13,423 nt of DNA from an archaeon (GTDB lineage: Archaea; Methanobacteriota; Methanobacteria; Methanobacteriales; Methanobacteriaceae). Shown in pieces: positions 13,412 through 13,423 of the stretch. The stretch's first letter is position 1. Each line of letters begins with the position of its first letter. A program made the translations under genes and the position numbers. The notes under the pieces were generated by a model. The model did no database searches and was not told the DNA's origin. It saw only the letters and a list, made by a program, of their open reading frames with translations. The stretch is from assembly GCA_024409145.1 (NCBI GenBank), contig JAKSUF010000018.1:1-13423 (forward strand), given 5' to 3'.

Positions 13412-13423
13412 GTCACTTTTAAT

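Noticed and set aside
1..13423. CRISPR array or intact insertion sequence
   Set aside because: No regularly spaced repeats with unique spacers and no transposase frame with terminal inverted repeats were found.

Overview
The window is very AT-rich DNA with archaeal gene content. The mvhDGAB block (F420-non-reducing [NiFe] hydrogenase plus polyferredoxin), a two-gene sufCB Fe-S assembly operon, an archaeal-type FKBP isomerase, and G-rich Shine-Dalgarno sites next to T-rich gene ends all point to a hydrogenotrophic methanogen of the order Methanobacteriales. Methanobrevibacter or Methanosphaera fit best; the genus cannot be fixed from this sequence alone.

Layout, left to right: (1) 1-2276, a short promoter region and sufC-sufB, whose reading frames overlap, closed by a hairpin plus T-run. 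(2) 2277-2879, about 600 bases without a gene. Its right-hand part looks like a promoter followed by a roughly 400-nt leader made almost wholly of consecutive hairpins. (3) 2880-6927, mvhD, mvhG, mvhA and mvhB in tight tandem, ended by an 11-bp stem with a UUCG loop and a T-run. (4) 7172-8422, pyrC. (5) 8717-9229, a small nitroreductase. (6) 9347-10633, a nucleotidyltransferase resembling TmcAL. Its last 35-40 codons switch abruptly into a GC-rich stretch that reads as the first cysteine motif of a radical SAM protein. (7) 10634-11243, a damaged region with a frameshifted C-terminal remnant of a membrane protein, that gene's terminator, and an A-rich block of opposite strand bias. (8) 11244-11978, an FKBP-type isomerase. 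(9) Converging from the right, 12154-13305 on the minus strand, a double-zinc B-box-type protein with a long Tyr/Glu/Asn/Pro-rich linker and one C-terminal membrane helix.

Functionally, the core is energy metabolism. MvhA and MvhG split H2, MvhD passes electrons to heterodisulfide reductase, and MvhB is a polyferredoxin. These four proteins carry many Fe-S clusters, and the sufCB operon next door encodes a minimal scaffold system that could build such clusters. The mvh genes use more C-ending codons (TTC, AAC, TAC, GAC) than pyrC or the nucleotidyltransferase, which suggests high expression.

The points most worth a second look are the hairpin-array leader of mvhDGAB, the chimeric end of the nucleotidyltransferase and the decayed region after it, the Cys-to-Asp change in one MvhB cluster motif, and the Cys-rich tail of SufC encoded inside the overlap with sufB. 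No CRISPR array, intact mobile element, tRNA or rRNA was seen.
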